Shown here: in pieces, positions 44,894 through 54,101 of the stretch | Position numbering within the stretch: position 1 is the first letter of the stretch | Layout of the letters: each line of letters begins with the position of its first letter | NCBI GenBank assembly: GCA_001953215.1 | Contig: CP019169.1 | Span: 3,782,001 to 3,846,000 of the forward strand | Source: Betaproteobacteria bacterium GR16-43 | Lineage (GTDB): Bacteria; Pseudomonadota; Gammaproteobacteria; Burkholderiales; Usitatibacteraceae | DNA length: 64,000 bases | Direction of reading: 5' to 3' | Translations under genes and position numbers: made by a program | The notes under the pieces: generated by a model | What the model saw: the letters and a program-made list of their open reading frames with translations, nothing else | Told to the model about the DNA's origin: nothing | Database searches by the model: none

Positions 44894-45258
44894 CAGCCGA
44901 GCACCTTCTTCACGACCTCGAGCAGCTTCGCCGGGTCGAAGGGCTTCACCAGCCAGCCGGTCGCGCCGGCGGCCTTGCCCTGGGCCTTCATCGCGTCACC
45001 GGCTTCCGTGGTGAGCATGAGGATGGGCGTGGCGGCGTATTGCGGCATGCCGCGCAGCGACTTCACGAGCGTGAGCCCGTCCATCTTCGGCATGTTCTGG
45101 TCGGTGAGGACCAGGTTCACGGCCCCCGCCTTCGCCTTGTTCAGGCCGTCTTCTCCGTCTTCGGCCTCGACCACGGTGTAGCCCGCGCCTTTCAGCGTGA
45201 AGCACACCATCTGCCGGATGGAAGCGGAATCGTCGACTGCCAGGATCGTCTTGCTCAT
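44893..45258 (-). CDS. cheY: Chemotaxis response regulator CheY
   Basis: 121 aa single receiver domain. The acidic pair D9/D10, phosphoacceptor D53 (LVLTDQNMPKMDG), T83 and K105 (GWLVKPFDPAKL) are all present. Phospho-CheY binds the flagellar switch and changes rotation. The gene is the second in the che operon and overlaps cheA by one base. The sequence is of the type coded beside CheA in many betaproteobacteria. Confidence 0.96.
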   Translation of the reverse strand: MSKTILAVDDSASIRQMVCFTLKGAGYTVVEAEDGEDGLNKAKAGAVNLVLTDQNMPKMDGLTLVKSLRGMPQYAATPILMLTTEAGDAMKAQGKAAGATGWLVKPFDPAKLLEVVKKVLG

Positions 45259-45283
45259 CGTCGTGGTTTCCCGGTACTTGGAA

Positions 45284-46501
45284 TCAGAAAAGGTCGATGG
45301 AGCCGGAGACCATGCTGTCCTGCGTCACCGGGTTGTGCGCGGTCGCGGCTTTCGCCTTCGCCAATGCGCGTTCGAGCACGTCGAGCGTCTCGCTCTCGCG
45401 GCCCTGCGCGGCCGCGGAGGACACCGAGCCCAGCCCGGTGATGCCCTGGAGCAGCGCGCCGATCTCGTCGATCCGGCGGCGCGTGTGCGTGAGCAGCTGC
45501 GTGGTCATGTCCTGGAACTGGAGCGCCATGACCGCTTGCCCCACGTTCATCTCGATCTCGCCGGAGATGCGGCCCAGCGACTCGGCGCCGGCCGCGATGC
45601 CCGCGGTCACCTGCGCCACGCCCGACTTCGTGCGCTCGGCATGCGCCTGCGCCTCGGCGGCGGAGGCCAGGTCCTGGCGCGCGAGCTGCGAGATCACGCC
45701 TTCGGCGCGCTCGATCGCTTCGGAGACGGCGCGGATGTCGGTGGAGATCTGGTGGCTGAATTCGTTGGTGCGCTCGGACAGCACGCGCACTTCCTCGGCG
45801 ACGACCGCGAAGCCGCGGCCCGCTTCACCCGCACGAGCCGCCTCGATGGCGGCGTTCAGCGCGAGGAGGTTGGTCTGCTTCGAGATGCCCTCGACTTCGC
45901 GCAGGATCCCGAGGACGCGGGCCACGTGCTTGCGCACTTCGCCCATGCGTTCGACGAGGCCGCCGGCCGACTGGCTGTTGGCCACCGTGTTCTCGACCAG
46001 CTTCGCGAGCGCGCCCGAGGCGTCGGCGATGAAGGCTTCGATGGAGCCGCCGGCGGCGTCCGAGGTGTTGCCCCGGGCGAGGCCCACGGCGATGGTCTGC
46101 TGCTTGCCGGTGAGCTCGTTCATCACGCTGAAGCTCGCCAGCAGCTTGCCGATGGCTTCGGTGAGGAGGGCCTTCAGCTGGTCGATCTCGGTGCGGGCCA
46201 GCGTGAACTGCCGGCCGGCCTCGTGGACCGTGTCGGCCAGGATGCGGTCGGTGCGGTCGGCCAGCTCGGCCAGGCGGCGCTCGAGATCGGCGCGGCGAGC
46301 GGCTTCGCGGGCGGCGGCCGAAGCCAGCGCCGAGCGGGTGTAGAGGATCCACAGCGCGCCGGTGACGGCCACGCCAAGGGCAGCGGCGGGGCCGGCGGGG
46401 AGGCTTGCGGGCAGCAGGGCGTACAGACCCGCGGCAGCCGCGAGGCTGAGTCCTGTGCCGGCGAGGATCGCCGCGGCGGGCGTGCTAGAGTCTTTGGCCA
46501 T
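45284..46501 (-). CDS. MCP-like signalling protein, first gene of the che operon (MCP 5)
   Basis: 405 aa. Two adjacent hydrophobic helices (about 11-29 and 37-55) leave no periplasmic sensor of note. A coiled region leads to an MCP signalling domain ([40 protein letters not shown]), different from the four near-identical MCPs downstream. It ends in GSIDLF. Such short MCP-like proteins preceding cheY-cheA may sense the cytoplasm or membrane state. No strong ribosome site precedes the ATG. A sigma-28 promoter lies 48-74 bases upstream and would drive all eleven che genes. Confidence 0.9.
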   Translation of the reverse strand: MAKDSSTPAAAILAGTGLSLAAAAGLYALLPASLPAGPAAALGVAVTGALWILYTRSALASAAAREAARRADLERRLAELADRTDRILADTVHEAGRQFTLARTEIDQLKALLTEAIGKLLASFSVMNELTGKQQTIAVGLARGNTSDAAGGSIEAFIADASGALAKLVENTVANSQSAGGLVERMGEVRKHVARVLGILREVEGISKQTNLLALNAAIEAARAGEAGRGFAVVAEEVRVLSERTNEFSHQISTDIRAVSEAIERAEGVISQLARQDLASAAEAQAHAERTKSGVAQVTAGIAAGAESLGRISGEIEMNVGQAVMALQFQDMTTQLLTHTRRRIDEIGALLQGITGLGSVSSAAAQGRESETLDVLERALAKAKAATAHNPVTQDSMVSGSIDLF

Positions 46502-46548
46502 TGCGCGTGTCGTTGAGGTGTTTGGCTTGCCTAGCGATTATTCGGGTT

Positions 46549-46575
46549 CTATCGGCCGGCCTTCCCCGGAGTTGA
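46549..46575 (-). promoter_or_regulatory. Sigma-28 promoter of the chemotaxis operon
   Basis: On the minus strand, TCAACT starts at 46575, the spacer after TCAA is exactly 15 bases, and the -10 is GCCGATAG (46556-46549), one mismatch from GCCGATAA. The first che gene starts at 46501. This is the only promoter-like site I see for the operon. Confidence 0.78.
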
Positions 46576-46625
46576 GCGGGAAACGCCCTCCAAATCGCTC
46601 CTTGGCCGCCCGGGGTTCCCTCCGC

Positions 46626-48104
46626 ATGCTCGTCGTGGAGGACTCGGAAGCCGACTACGAGCTGCTGCGCTACCTGTTCCGCATCCCCGGATTCAAGCTC
46701 GAGACCCACCGGGTCGAGGACGAGCGCGGCATGCGCGAAGCCCTGGCCTCCGAGCCGTGGGACGTGGTCGTCTCGGACCACAACCTCCCCCAGTTCAGCT
46801 CCCGCGAGGCCATTCGGACGCTGGCCGCCAGCGGGGTGGACATCCCGCTGATCATCCTTTCGGGGGTCATCGGCGAGGAGGCCGCCGTGGAGGCGATGCT
46901 CGCCGGGGCCGACGACTTCGTAATGAAGGCCAACCCGCGCCGGCTGATCCCGTCCATCGAGCGCTCCCTGCAGGCGGCCGACATCCGGCGCGAGCAGCGC
47001 CGGGCGGCCCAGGCGCAGCACGAGAGCGAGCAGCGGTTCCTCGCCATCTCCCGCAACCTCCCCGGTGCCGTGCTGCGCCTGGAATACGACCCGCACCGCG
47101 CCGCGCTGGGCGTGCGCTTCGCGAGCGAAGGCGCGGCGGCGCTCTGCGGCCACGAGGGCGCGGCGCTCGCCCGGGAACCGAACCTCTTCCTCGAATGCAT
47201 CCATGCCGAGGACCTCGCGCGCCTGGCCGATCGCGCCTCCCGGGCCGCGGCCGAGCACGCGCCGCTGCGGTGGGAGGGCCGGCTGATGCCCGCGCAGGGG
47301 CAGGAGCCGCGCTGGGTGCTGCTCGCGGCGACCCCCGGCGAAGCCAGCGAAGGCCTCTCGGTGTGGGACGGCGTTGCCATCGACATCACCCCGCAGAAGC
47401 AGGTCGAGCGCGAGCTGCGCGAATCGCAGGAAGCCTTGCGCGCCCTCACCTCCCACCTGGAGCGGGTGAAGGAGGCCGAACGCGCCGAGCTGGCCCGCGA
47501 GCTGCATGACGAAGTGGGCGGCCTGCTCACCGCATTGAAGGTGAACATCGCCACGCTCTCGAAGATGGGCGCCCCGGACGCGCGCTTCGTCGAGAAAGTC
47601 GACGACAGCTCGGAGCTGATCGAGCACGTGGTGCGCTCGGTGAAGGACATCGCCCGGTCGCTGCGCCCCGCGATCCTCGACCACGGCCTGGGCGCCGCGC
47701 TCGAGTGGCAGGCGCGCGACTTCGAGAAGCGCATGTCGATCCCCACGCGCTTCACGAGCAACGACGAGAACGTCACCCTGGACATCGGGCAGTCCACCGG
47801 CGTCTTCCGCGTGTTCCAGGAGGCGCTCACGAACGTGGCCAAGCACGCGGAGGCGAAGAGCGTCGAGGTCGAGCTCTTCGCGCAGGAGGACATGGTGAGC
47901 CTCGAGATCCGCGACGACGGCCGCGGCTTCTCCCCGGTCGAGCTCGACAAGGCCGACTCCTTCGGGGTGCTCGGCATGCGCGAACGCGTGCACCGCATGG
48001 GCGGCTGGATCGACGTGTCGTCGAAGCCCGGCGGCGGCACCACGCTCATGGTCTCCGTGCCGCGCGACCCGCCCGCCGACGGCACGGTGCCGGAGTCGCC
48101 ATGA
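46626..48104 (+). CDS. NarX/DesK-type sensor kinase with N-terminal receiver domain
   Basis: 492 aa from ATG at 46626 (MLVVEDSEADYELL); upstream in-frame GTG or TTG codons cannot be excluded because the ribosome site is weak. Receiver with D6/D8 region and phosphoacceptor D52 (VVVSDHNLPQFSS), PAS-like domain (about 145-275), then HisKA_3 dimerisation with the phosphoacceptor in ELARELHDEVGGLLTALKV (His about 293) and a HATPase (FQEALTNVAKHA, DDGRGF, FGVLGMRERVHRMGG). No membrane helix, so it is cytoplasmic. A receiver at the N-terminus means it is itself probably controlled by another kinase. It overlaps its partner regulator by four bases. Convergent flg and divergent che clusters flank it. 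Confidence 0.92.
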   Translation: MLVVEDSEADYELLRYLFRIPGFKLETHRVEDERGMREALASEPWDVVVSDHNLPQFSSREAIRTLAASGVDIPLIILSGVIGEEAAVEAMLAGADDFVMKANPRRLIPSIERSLQAADIRREQRRAAQAQHESEQRFLAISRNLPGAVLRLEYDPHRAALGVRFASEGAAALCGHEGAALAREPNLFLECIHAEDLARLADRASRAAAEHAPLRWEGRLMPAQGQEPRWVLLAATPGEASEGLSVWDGVAIDITPQKQVERELRESQEALRALTSHLERVKEAERAELARELHDEVGGLLTALKVNIATLSKMGAPDARFVEKVDDSSELIEHVVRSVKDIARSLRPAILDHGLGAALEWQARDFEKRMSIPTRFTSNDENVTLDIGQSTGVFRVFQEALTNVAKHAEAKSVEVELFAQEDMVSLEIRDDGRGFSPVELDKADSFGVLGMRERVHRMGGWIDVSSKPGGGTTLMVSVPRDPPADGTVPESP

Positions 48105-48739
48105 TCCGCGTGATGATCGCCGACGACCACGCGCTCGTGCGCCGCGGGCTCCGGCAGATCGTCGACGAGGCCGGCGACATGCAGATGGTGGCCGAGGCCG
48201 AGGACTGGGGCGGCGTGCAGAGGATGCTGAAGGACGGCGAGTGCGACGTCCTGCTGCTGGACATCTCGATGCCCGGCAAGTCCGGCATCGACATTCTCAA
48301 ATTGGTTCGCGAGCGCATGCCGAAGCTGGCCGTGCTGATGCTCTCCATGTTCCCCGAGGACCAGTACGCCACCCGGGCCCTGAAGGCCGGCGCCTCGGGC
48401 TACCTCACCAAGGACACCGCGCCCGAGAAACTCGTCGAGGCGATCCGGACCGTGGCTCGCGGCAAGCGGTACATCACGCCCGAAGTCGCCGAGGCGCTGG
48501 CCGAGACGCTCGCCGAAGGTCCGCGGGGTGAAGGGGCTTCGCACGAGACGCTTTCGGACCGGGAGTTCGAGACACTCAAGTTGATCGCGGCCGGGCGGAA
48601 GCTCTCCGAGATCGCCGAGACGATGGCGCTGTCGCCCAAGACGGTGAGCGTCTATCGCGCGCGGTTGCTCGCGAAGATGAAGCTCCGGAACAACTCCGAG
48701 CTGACCCACTACGCCGTCAAGCACGGGCTCGTGGAGTAG
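48101..48739 (+). CDS. LuxR/NarL-family response regulator
   Basis: 212 aa; ATG overlaps the kinase stop (ATGA). Receiver with D8/D9, phosphoacceptor D54 (VLLLDISMPGKSG) and K103. C-terminal GerE-type helix-turn-helix (SDREFETLKLIAAGRKLSEI, then AETMALSPKTVSVYRARLLA). It resembles regulators such as GacA/UvrY and NarL. Its place between che and flg operons suggests control of motility genes, which is inference. The transcript ends at hairpin element E, opposite flgL. Confidence 0.95.
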   Translation: MIRVMIADDHALVRRGLRQIVDEAGDMQMVAEAEDWGGVQRMLKDGECDVLLLDISMPGKSGIDILKLVRERMPKLAVLMLSMFPEDQYATRALKAGASGYLTKDTAPEKLVEAIRTVARGKRYITPEVAEALAETLAEGPRGEGASHETLSDREFETLKLIAAGRKLSEIAETMALSPKTVSVYRARLLAKMKLRNNSELTHYAVKHGLVE

Positions 48740-48741
48740 GG

Positions 48742-48913
48742 AAAGTCAAAGGCGAAAGGCTCCCTCCGCAGATAAACGCGGATAAACGCCGATGAACTCC
48801 TCCAGCAACAAGAAGAACTCGGGTTAAACCCAAATGTCTTTTCTGTTTGCTTGAAGGGGTCATCGGCGTTTATCTGCGTTTATCTGCGGAGGACGCCTTT
48901 TGCCTTTGACCTT
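48742..48913. repeat. Intergenic long hairpin element E
   Basis: Arms of about 50 bases (from 48742 and ending at 48913) contain CCGCAGATAAACGC and GATAAACGCCGATGA, a 10-bp unit. Mismatches such as GCGGAT against GCAGAT remain G-U pairable. Outer flanks AAAGTCAAAGGCG and GCCTTTGACCTT match those of elements A-D. The loop has GGGTTAAACCC. It separates convergent narL-type and flgL genes. Confidence 0.83.
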
Positions 48914-48924
48914 GCCTTAGGGGT

Positions 48925-50145
48925 CTACAAATAATTGAACAGCGACAGCTGCGAAACGCGCTGATAGGTCTGTTGCGCCGCCTGAAGCGACAGATCCTGG
49001 CGCTGGAGCTTGCTGATCGCGCTTGCATAGTCGAGATCCTGCAACGCCGACAACCGCGACGCATGCAGCAGGCTCTCCGCGGAAGACCCCGCCGTAAGCC
49101 CCTCGAGTTCCGAAAGGCGTGAACCCGCACCGCTGCGCGCATTGAGCACGCTGTCGAGTCCTCGCCCGAGATTGGCGTCGGCGGCCACGAGGGCATTGCG
49201 GATCTTCGCGTTGTCCGCGGGCTGCGCCACCGGAAGCTTCAGCGCGGCGATGGCCTGGTCCAGCGTGTCGAAGATGCTTTGCTGCGCGCTCGGCGCCAGC
49301 GCGAACGTGTCGCCCGTCGCGGGGTTGCCCGTCACGTTGAACTGGCGGCCGGCGACCGTGATGGCCTGGCCCGGCGTGAACGCGTTGCCGAGCGAGACCG
49401 GCGTGCCGGTGGTCGTGTCGACGATGTCGTAGGTCGTGACGGCGGTGGTGCCCGTGCCGGTCACGGTGAAATTGATCGCGTAGGTGTCGGTGTTCAGCGC
49501 GGCCGGATTGGACACGGTGCCCGAGCTGCCGACGGCGGTTCCGGTATTGCCGGCGCCCGCGGCGACGGTGAACGTGCCATTGCCCGCGCGCACGCGCCCG
49601 AAGACCGACTGGCCATCCTCGGAGACTTTCAGCAGGCGGCCGGGAGCGACTTCGAGCGTGCGTTCGCCCTGGTCGCCTTGATAGGTGACGCCGCCGGGGG
49701 CATCGGCGAACGGTTGCGTGTCGATGCGGAATCCGGAGAAGAGATAGCCCTCGGTGCCGTCCTGCGAATTCGCGACGGTGAGCAGCTCGGTGCGCAGGCC
49801 CTGCAACGCGGAGGCGAGGCTCGCGCGGTCCGCGCCGGTGAGCGCGCCGCCGCCGGCCTGCACGAGGCGTTCCTTGGCTTCCTGCAGGATCGCGCCCGCA
49901 TCGGCGAGGCGAGTTTCCACCAGCGAGAGTTTTTCCTTCGCGGAACCCTGGTTCACCTGCCATTGGTCCGAGAGCGCCAGCGATTGCGAGACGCGCAGCG
50001 CCTGCGAGGCGCCGACCGGATCGTCGGAGGGCTGCTGGATGCGCCGCCCCGAGGCGATCTGCGATTGCGTGGCGAGCAGCTCCGCTTGCTGCCGCGAGAT
50101 GTTGCGGCTGCCGGTTTCGAACTGGAGGAACGTGGAGATGCGCAT
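48925..50145 (-). CDS. flgL: Flagellar hook-filament junction protein FlgL (HAP3)
   Basis: 406 aa. The N-terminal flagellin-like helix (MRISTFLQFETGSRNISRQQ, GRRIQQPSDDPVGASQALRV) and the C-terminal helix (SKLQRQDLSLQAAQQTYQRV, then SQLSLFNYL) are diagnostic. The central region is enlarged (about residues 140-300, VAAGAGNTGTAVGSSGTVSN) compared with the 317-aa E. coli protein. FlgL joins the hook to the filament and is exported by the flagellar type III system. It follows flgK by two bases and shares its sigma-28 promoter. Confidence 0.96.
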   Translation of the reverse strand: MRISTFLQFETGSRNISRQQAELLATQSQIASGRRIQQPSDDPVGASQALRVSQSLALSDQWQVNQGSAKEKLSLVETRLADAGAILQEAKERLVQAGGGALTGADRASLASALQGLRTELLTVANSQDGTEGYLFSGFRIDTQPFADAPGGVTYQGDQGERTLEVAPGRLLKVSEDGQSVFGRVRAGNGTFTVAAGAGNTGTAVGSSGTVSNPAALNTDTYAINFTVTGTGTTAVTTYDIVDTTTGTPVSLGNAFTPGQAITVAGRQFNVTGNPATGDTFALAPSAQQSIFDTLDQAIAALKLPVAQPADNAKIRNALVAADANLGRGLDSVLNARSGAGSRLSELEGLTAGSSAESLLHASRLSALQDLDYASAISKLQRQDLSLQAAQQTYQRVSQLSLFNYL

Positions 50146-50147
50146 GG

Positions 50148-52040
50148 TCAGCGTCCGAGGTCGAGCAATTGGTCGAAGAGCGTGCCGGCCACCTGCAGCA
50201 ACTTGCCCGCGGCCTGGTAGGCCTGCTGGTAGCGCAGCAGGTTCGCGGCTTCCTCGTCGAGGTTCACGCCGGCCACGGATTCGCGCGCGCCGATGGCATC
50301 GTCCGCGAGCTTGCCCTGGGCCTCGGCGGTCAGCGTGAGGCTCCTGCCCTGGTTGCCCACGTCGGAGACGAGGCGCGCGTACGCCCCGCTCACGCTGTTG
50401 GTCCCGCCGTCCAGGCTCTTCAGGCTCTGGATCGCGGCGAGCGCGGTCGCGTTGCGGTTGTCGCCCGTGCCGCCGATGTTCGGCGAGACGCTGAGCGAAT
50501 CCCCGGCCACCGGCGTGCCCGTCACGGAGAGCGTCCAGCCGTTGTACGTGATGGGCTGGCCGGGCGTGTACGTGAGGCCCGTCGGGTTGCCCGTGCCGAC
50601 GCCGGTTACGTTGAACGTGGTCGGCGAGGTGAAGGTGATGGTGACCGGCTGCTGCAGGTTCGCGTTCGCGGGAATCGACACCGAGGGCGGCGAAGCCACC
50701 GCGTTGCCGAGGTTGCCCGCGGCACTGCCCGAGACCACGGGAGCGGCCGCGGCGACGCGTGCAGGGTCGGTGATGAGCGCGTTGAGGTTCGCGGCCCCGT
50801 CGCGCGTGGGCTGGATGAGGAAGCGGTCGCCCGCGGCGGGCGTGCCCGAGGACAACGAGAAGGTCACGCCGTCCACCGTCTGGGGCAACGTGGCGAAGCT
50901 CTGCGTGACGCCGTCGGAGAGGCGGCGCAGCGTGTAGTTCGTGCCGTCGAAGCCCAGCTGGTAGTCGCTGGTGCCCAGCGCCGAGAGGTTGGCGATCACC
51001 GCGCCCACCACGCCCGTGCCCGTGTTGCGGCTGTCGACGAGCACGCGCGGCGCGGCCTCGACGAAGAAGGCGCCGCCCAGCGCGCCGGTGAGGTCCTGCC
51101 CCACCTGGTGCTGGTCGTTGAAGGTGCGCGCGAGCGCCACCGCCATGCGGCCCAGCGAATTCTGGATGCCGTCCAGCTGCGTGTCGCGGAAATCGAGGGT
51201 GCCGGCCAGTTCGCCTCCCGTGAGGTCGCCGGCGCGAAACGCCACCAGCAGCGAGCCGCTCTGCAGGCCGACGGTGAGCTTCTCCGGGTTCGAGGGATCG
51301 CGCTGCGTCACGATCTTCGAGACGTTCTCGCCGACCACCAGCGGCTGGCCGTTGCCGAGGAACACATTCACGCTGCCGTCGTCGTTGGCCACGGTGGTCG
51401 CGTTCACCTGCTTGTTCAGCTCCAGCATCAGCTGGTCGCGGTGGTCGAGCAGGTCATTGGGGGGTTGCTGTTGCGTACCCGAAGCCTCGCGGATGCGCTG
51501 GTTCACTTCGGCAATCTGCTGGGCGAGCGTGTTGATCACGTCGGCCGACGACTGGATCCTGCCGTTGGCGTCGTCGCGCAGGTGGGCCACCTGCCCGTCC
51601 ATCATGTGGAAGCGCGCAGCGAGCGCGTTGGCCTGCGAAAGGAGCCCCTGGCGTGCCGCCGGGTCCGACGGGTGCTGGGCGAGCTGGTTCGCGGCCGCGA
51701 AGAAGTCCTGCACGACGGGCGAGAGGCCCGCGGCCGGGTCGGCCAGCAGGCTGTCGATCGTCTTCAACGGATCGAGCATCGAGGTGAGGCGGCTCATCGA
51801 CGACTCGGTGTTGCGCACCTGGCCGGTGAGGAACTGGTCGTACTGCCGGCGCACCGTTTCCACGTGCACGCCCTGGCCGAAGTAGCCGGCGCCCGAGAAC
51901 TGCGGGGTGTTGGTGCCCTGAATCGTCTGCTGGCGGGTGTAGCCGAGCGTGTTCACGTTGGCGATGTTGTGCGAAGTCGTGGAGAGCCCCAGGCTCGCCG
52001 CGTTCAGGGCGCTGGCGCCGATGGAAATGAGTGAGGGCAT
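50148..52040 (-). CDS. flgK: Flagellar hook-associated protein FlgK (HAP1)
   Basis: 630 aa. N-terminal rod/hook signature (LISIGASALNAASLGLSTTS, HNIANVNTLGYTRQQTIQ) and C-terminal FlgK signature (ARESVAGVNLDEEAANLLRY, QQAYQAAGKLLQVAGTLFDQ). The middle (about 330-560) is a Thr/Asn-rich variable domain. It forms the first junction layer above the hook. The start ATG at 52040 follows the flgJ stop by 58 bases, a gap filled with a perfect sigma-28 promoter. This fits late-class expression of flgKL. Confidence 0.97.
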   Translation of the reverse strand: MPSLISIGASALNAASLGLSTTSHNIANVNTLGYTRQQTIQGTNTPQFSGAGYFGQGVHVETVRRQYDQFLTGQVRNTESSMSRLTSMLDPLKTIDSLLADPAAGLSPVVQDFFAAANQLAQHPSDPAARQGLLSQANALAARFHMMDGQVAHLRDDANGRIQSSADVINTLAQQIAEVNQRIREASGTQQQPPNDLLDHRDQLMLELNKQVNATTVANDDGSVNVFLGNGQPLVVGENVSKIVTQRDPSNPEKLTVGLQSGSLLVAFRAGDLTGGELAGTLDFRDTQLDGIQNSLGRMAVALARTFNDQHQVGQDLTGALGGAFFVEAAPRVLVDSRNTGTGVVGAVIANLSALGTSDYQLGFDGTNYTLRRLSDGVTQSFATLPQTVDGVTFSLSSGTPAAGDRFLIQPTRDGAANLNALITDPARVAAAAPVVSGSAAGNLGNAVASPPSVSIPANANLQQPVTITFTSPTTFNVTGVGTGNPTGLTYTPGQPITYNGWTLSVTGTPVAGDSLSVSPNIGGTGDNRNATALAAIQSLKSLDGGTNSVSGAYARLVSDVGNQGRSLTLTAEAQGKLADDAIGARESVAGVNLDEEAANLLRYQQAYQAAGKLLQVAGTLFDQLLDLGR

Positions 52041-52068
52041 GGTTGCTGTTCGCCGCCTTTCGGGTGGG

Positions 52069-52095
52069 TTATCGGCCCGGGGCCGCGGAAGTTGA
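52069..52095 (-). promoter_or_regulatory. Sigma-28 promoter of flgKL
   Basis: On the minus strand TCAACT starts at 52095, the spacer after TCAA is exactly 15 bases and the -10 is a perfect GCCGATAA (52076-52069). flgK starts at 52040. The -35 lies three bases beyond the flgJ stop. Confidence 0.88.
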
Positions 52096-52098
52096 GGG

Positions 52099-52962
52099 TC
52101 AGCCCAAGCGCTGGATCACGCTGGCGAGCTTTTCGGCGTAGCGCGGATCGGTGGCATAGCCGCCCTTCTGCAGGCCCTGCGCGAACGCCACGGCATCGCC
52201 GCCCGCCTTCGCCGCCTCGGTGTAGCGCTTGGAGCCCGAGATCAGCTTCGCGTAGTCGGCAAACGCGTCGGCGTACGAGTCGTACGCGCGGAATTTCTCG
52301 GTGACCTTGCGCGCCACGCCGTTCACGTACTCGGTCGTCGGGATTTCGACGGTCGCGCCCTTCCAGTTGGCGCCCGCCTTGATGCCGAAGAGGTTGTGGC
52401 TCTTCACGCCCTGGTCGGCGCCGACCTCGCGCTTGCCCCAGCCGGATTCGAGCGCGGCCTGGCCCAGCACGAAGGCCGGCGGGACGCCGATGGCCTTGGC
52501 GGCCGTCGTCGCGTGCTCCTTCATGCGGTCGATGAAGGAACCCGTCGATTTCGTCTCGCCCGTTGCGCCGAGCGAAGCCACTTCGTACTTGGCCGCGGCC
52601 TTGGCACTCTTCACGGGCGTGGCGGCTTCGCTCGCGACATCGGCGGGCGACTTGGCACTCATCTGCCGCAGCAATTGCTTCTCGATCACGGGCGCCAGGC
52701 CCAGGCCGCGGCCGGAGGTCATCGCCTGCGCGCGTTGCTGGTCCAGCATCCCTTCGAAATGGGTCTCGGCGTTGCCGCCGCCGGTGAGGCTCGTCTTCGG
52801 AAGCGATTCGCGCAGGCTCTTGATGAGCAGGTTCGCGAACACGGCCTCGAATTGCTTCGCGGCTTCCTTCGCCTGGCCTTTCGGGTCCTTGCCCGCGGCG
52901 CTCTTCAGGCTGTCGAGGCGGCGCGAATCCGCCGCGAGCCCGTTGTCGAGCCGCGTGGCCAT
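52099..52962 (-). CDS. flgJ: Flagellar rod assembly protein / peptidoglycan hydrolase FlgJ
   Basis: 287 aa, bifunctional. The N-terminal rod-binding domain (QFEAVFANLLIKSLRESLP, ETHFEGMLDQQRAQAM) is about residues 30-100. The C-terminal glucosaminidase domain (about 140-287) carries the catalytic glutamate E172 (LGQAALESGWGKRE) and SHNLFGIKAGANWKG. It caps the growing rod and cuts peptidoglycan for passage. ATG follows the flgI stop directly (TAAATG). The dual-domain form is typical of beta- and gammaproteobacteria. Confidence 0.97.
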   Translation of the reverse strand: MATRLDNGLAADSRRLDSLKSAAGKDPKGQAKEAAKQFEAVFANLLIKSLRESLPKTSLTGGGNAETHFEGMLDQQRAQAMTSGRGLGLAPVIEKQLLRQMSAKSPADVASEAATPVKSAKAAAKYEVASLGATGETKSTGSFIDRMKEHATTAAKAIGVPPAFVLGQAALESGWGKREVGADQGVKSHNLFGIKAGANWKGATVEIPTTEYVNGVARKVTEKFRAYDSYADAFADYAKLISGSKRYTEAAKAGGDAVAFAQGLQKGGYATDPRYAEKLASVIQRLG

Positions 52963-54087
52963 TTAGATGATCTCCAGTTCGGCGCGCAGGCTGCCCGACG
53001 ACTGCATGGCCTGCAGGATCGAGATCAGGTCCTGCGGGCTCGCCCCGAGGAGATTGAGGGCTTTCACGACGTCCGCGAGATTTGCCCCCGCCGGCAGCGC
53101 CATGATGCCCATGCCGTCCTGCTGCAACTTCACGTCGGTCTGTTGGGTGACCGCGCCCGGCAGCACCAGGCCGGCCTGGCCCACGACGGGCGTGTTGGAA
53201 ATGGTGACGGTGAGGCTGCCGTGCGCGACGGCGCACTGCTCGAGGCGCACGGCCTGGTTCATGACCACCGAACCGGTGCGCGCATTGATGATGACGCGGG
53301 CCGCGGCGCCGGGAAGGTCGACCTGGAGGTTTTCGAGGCGCGCGAGGAACGTGACGCGGGCCGAGGCGTTGTTCGGAGCCTGCACTTCGACCACGCGCGC
53401 ATCGGCGGCGGCCGCGAGGCTGCCCCCCAGTTCGGCGTTGATCGCTTCGGCCACGCGCCGGGCGACCGTGAAGTCGGCGGTGTGAAGCAGGAAGCGCACG
53501 GACGGGCCGGCGCTGAAGGCGCCATCGACGGCGCGTTCGACGATCGCGCCATTCGGCACGCGGCCGGCGGAAAGCTGGTTCACCTGGGTCTTGGATCCGC
53601 CGGAGGATGCCCCCGCGCCGCCGATCACGACGTTGCCCTGCGCGATCGCGTACACGTTGCCGTCGGCGCCCTTCATCGGCGTCATCAGCAGCGTGCCGCC
53701 GCGCAGGCTCTTGGCGTTGCCCATCGAGGAGACGGTGACGTCGATCTGCTGGCCCGGCAGGACGAACGGCCCGAGTTGCGCCGTGACCATCACGGCCGCG
53801 ACGTTCTTCAACTGCACGTTGCCCTGGCCGCCGGCCACGTTCACGCCGAGGTGCTGCAGCATCGACTGCACGCTTTGCGTGGTGAAGGGCGACTGCTGTG
53901 TCTGGTCGCCGCTGCCGTCCAGGCCCACGACCAGGCCGTAGCCGATCAGCGGGTTGCCGCGCACGCCCTCGATGCTGGCCACGTCCTTCAGGCGCGCGGC
54001 GTTGGCGGCCGGCAGCACGGCGACGAAGAGGATCGCCACGGCGGCCAGCAACATCGTGATTTCGCGGATTCGTTCGAGGGAAGGCAT
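52963..54087 (-). CDS. flgI: Flagellar P-ring protein FlgI
   Basis: 374 aa. Signal peptide (TMLLAAVAILFVAVLPAANA) then the P-ring signature (ARLKDVASIEGVRGNPLIGY, GLVVGLDGSGDQTQQSPFTT). It forms the periplasmic ring around the rod. ATG at 54087 was taken; a second ATG at residue 12 directly precedes the hydrophobic core and is also possible, since neither has a strong ribosome site. C-terminus RAELEII is usual for the family. Confidence 0.96.
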   Translation of the reverse strand: MPSLERIREITMLLAAVAILFVAVLPAANAARLKDVASIEGVRGNPLIGYGLVVGLDGSGDQTQQSPFTTQSVQSMLQHLGVNVAGGQGNVQLKNVAAVMVTAQLGPFVLPGQQIDVTVSSMGNAKSLRGGTLLMTPMKGADGNVYAIAQGNVVIGGAGASSGGSKTQVNQLSAGRVPNGAIVERAVDGAFSAGPSVRFLLHTADFTVARRVAEAINAELGGSLAAAADARVVEVQAPNNASARVTFLARLENLQVDLPGAAARVIINARTGSVVMNQAVRLEQCAVAHGSLTVTISNTPVVGQAGLVLPGAVTQQTDVKLQQDGMGIMALPAGANLADVVKALNLLGASPQDLISILQAMQSSGSLRAELEII

Positions 54088-54101
54088 GTCGGTCGCTCGC
54101 T

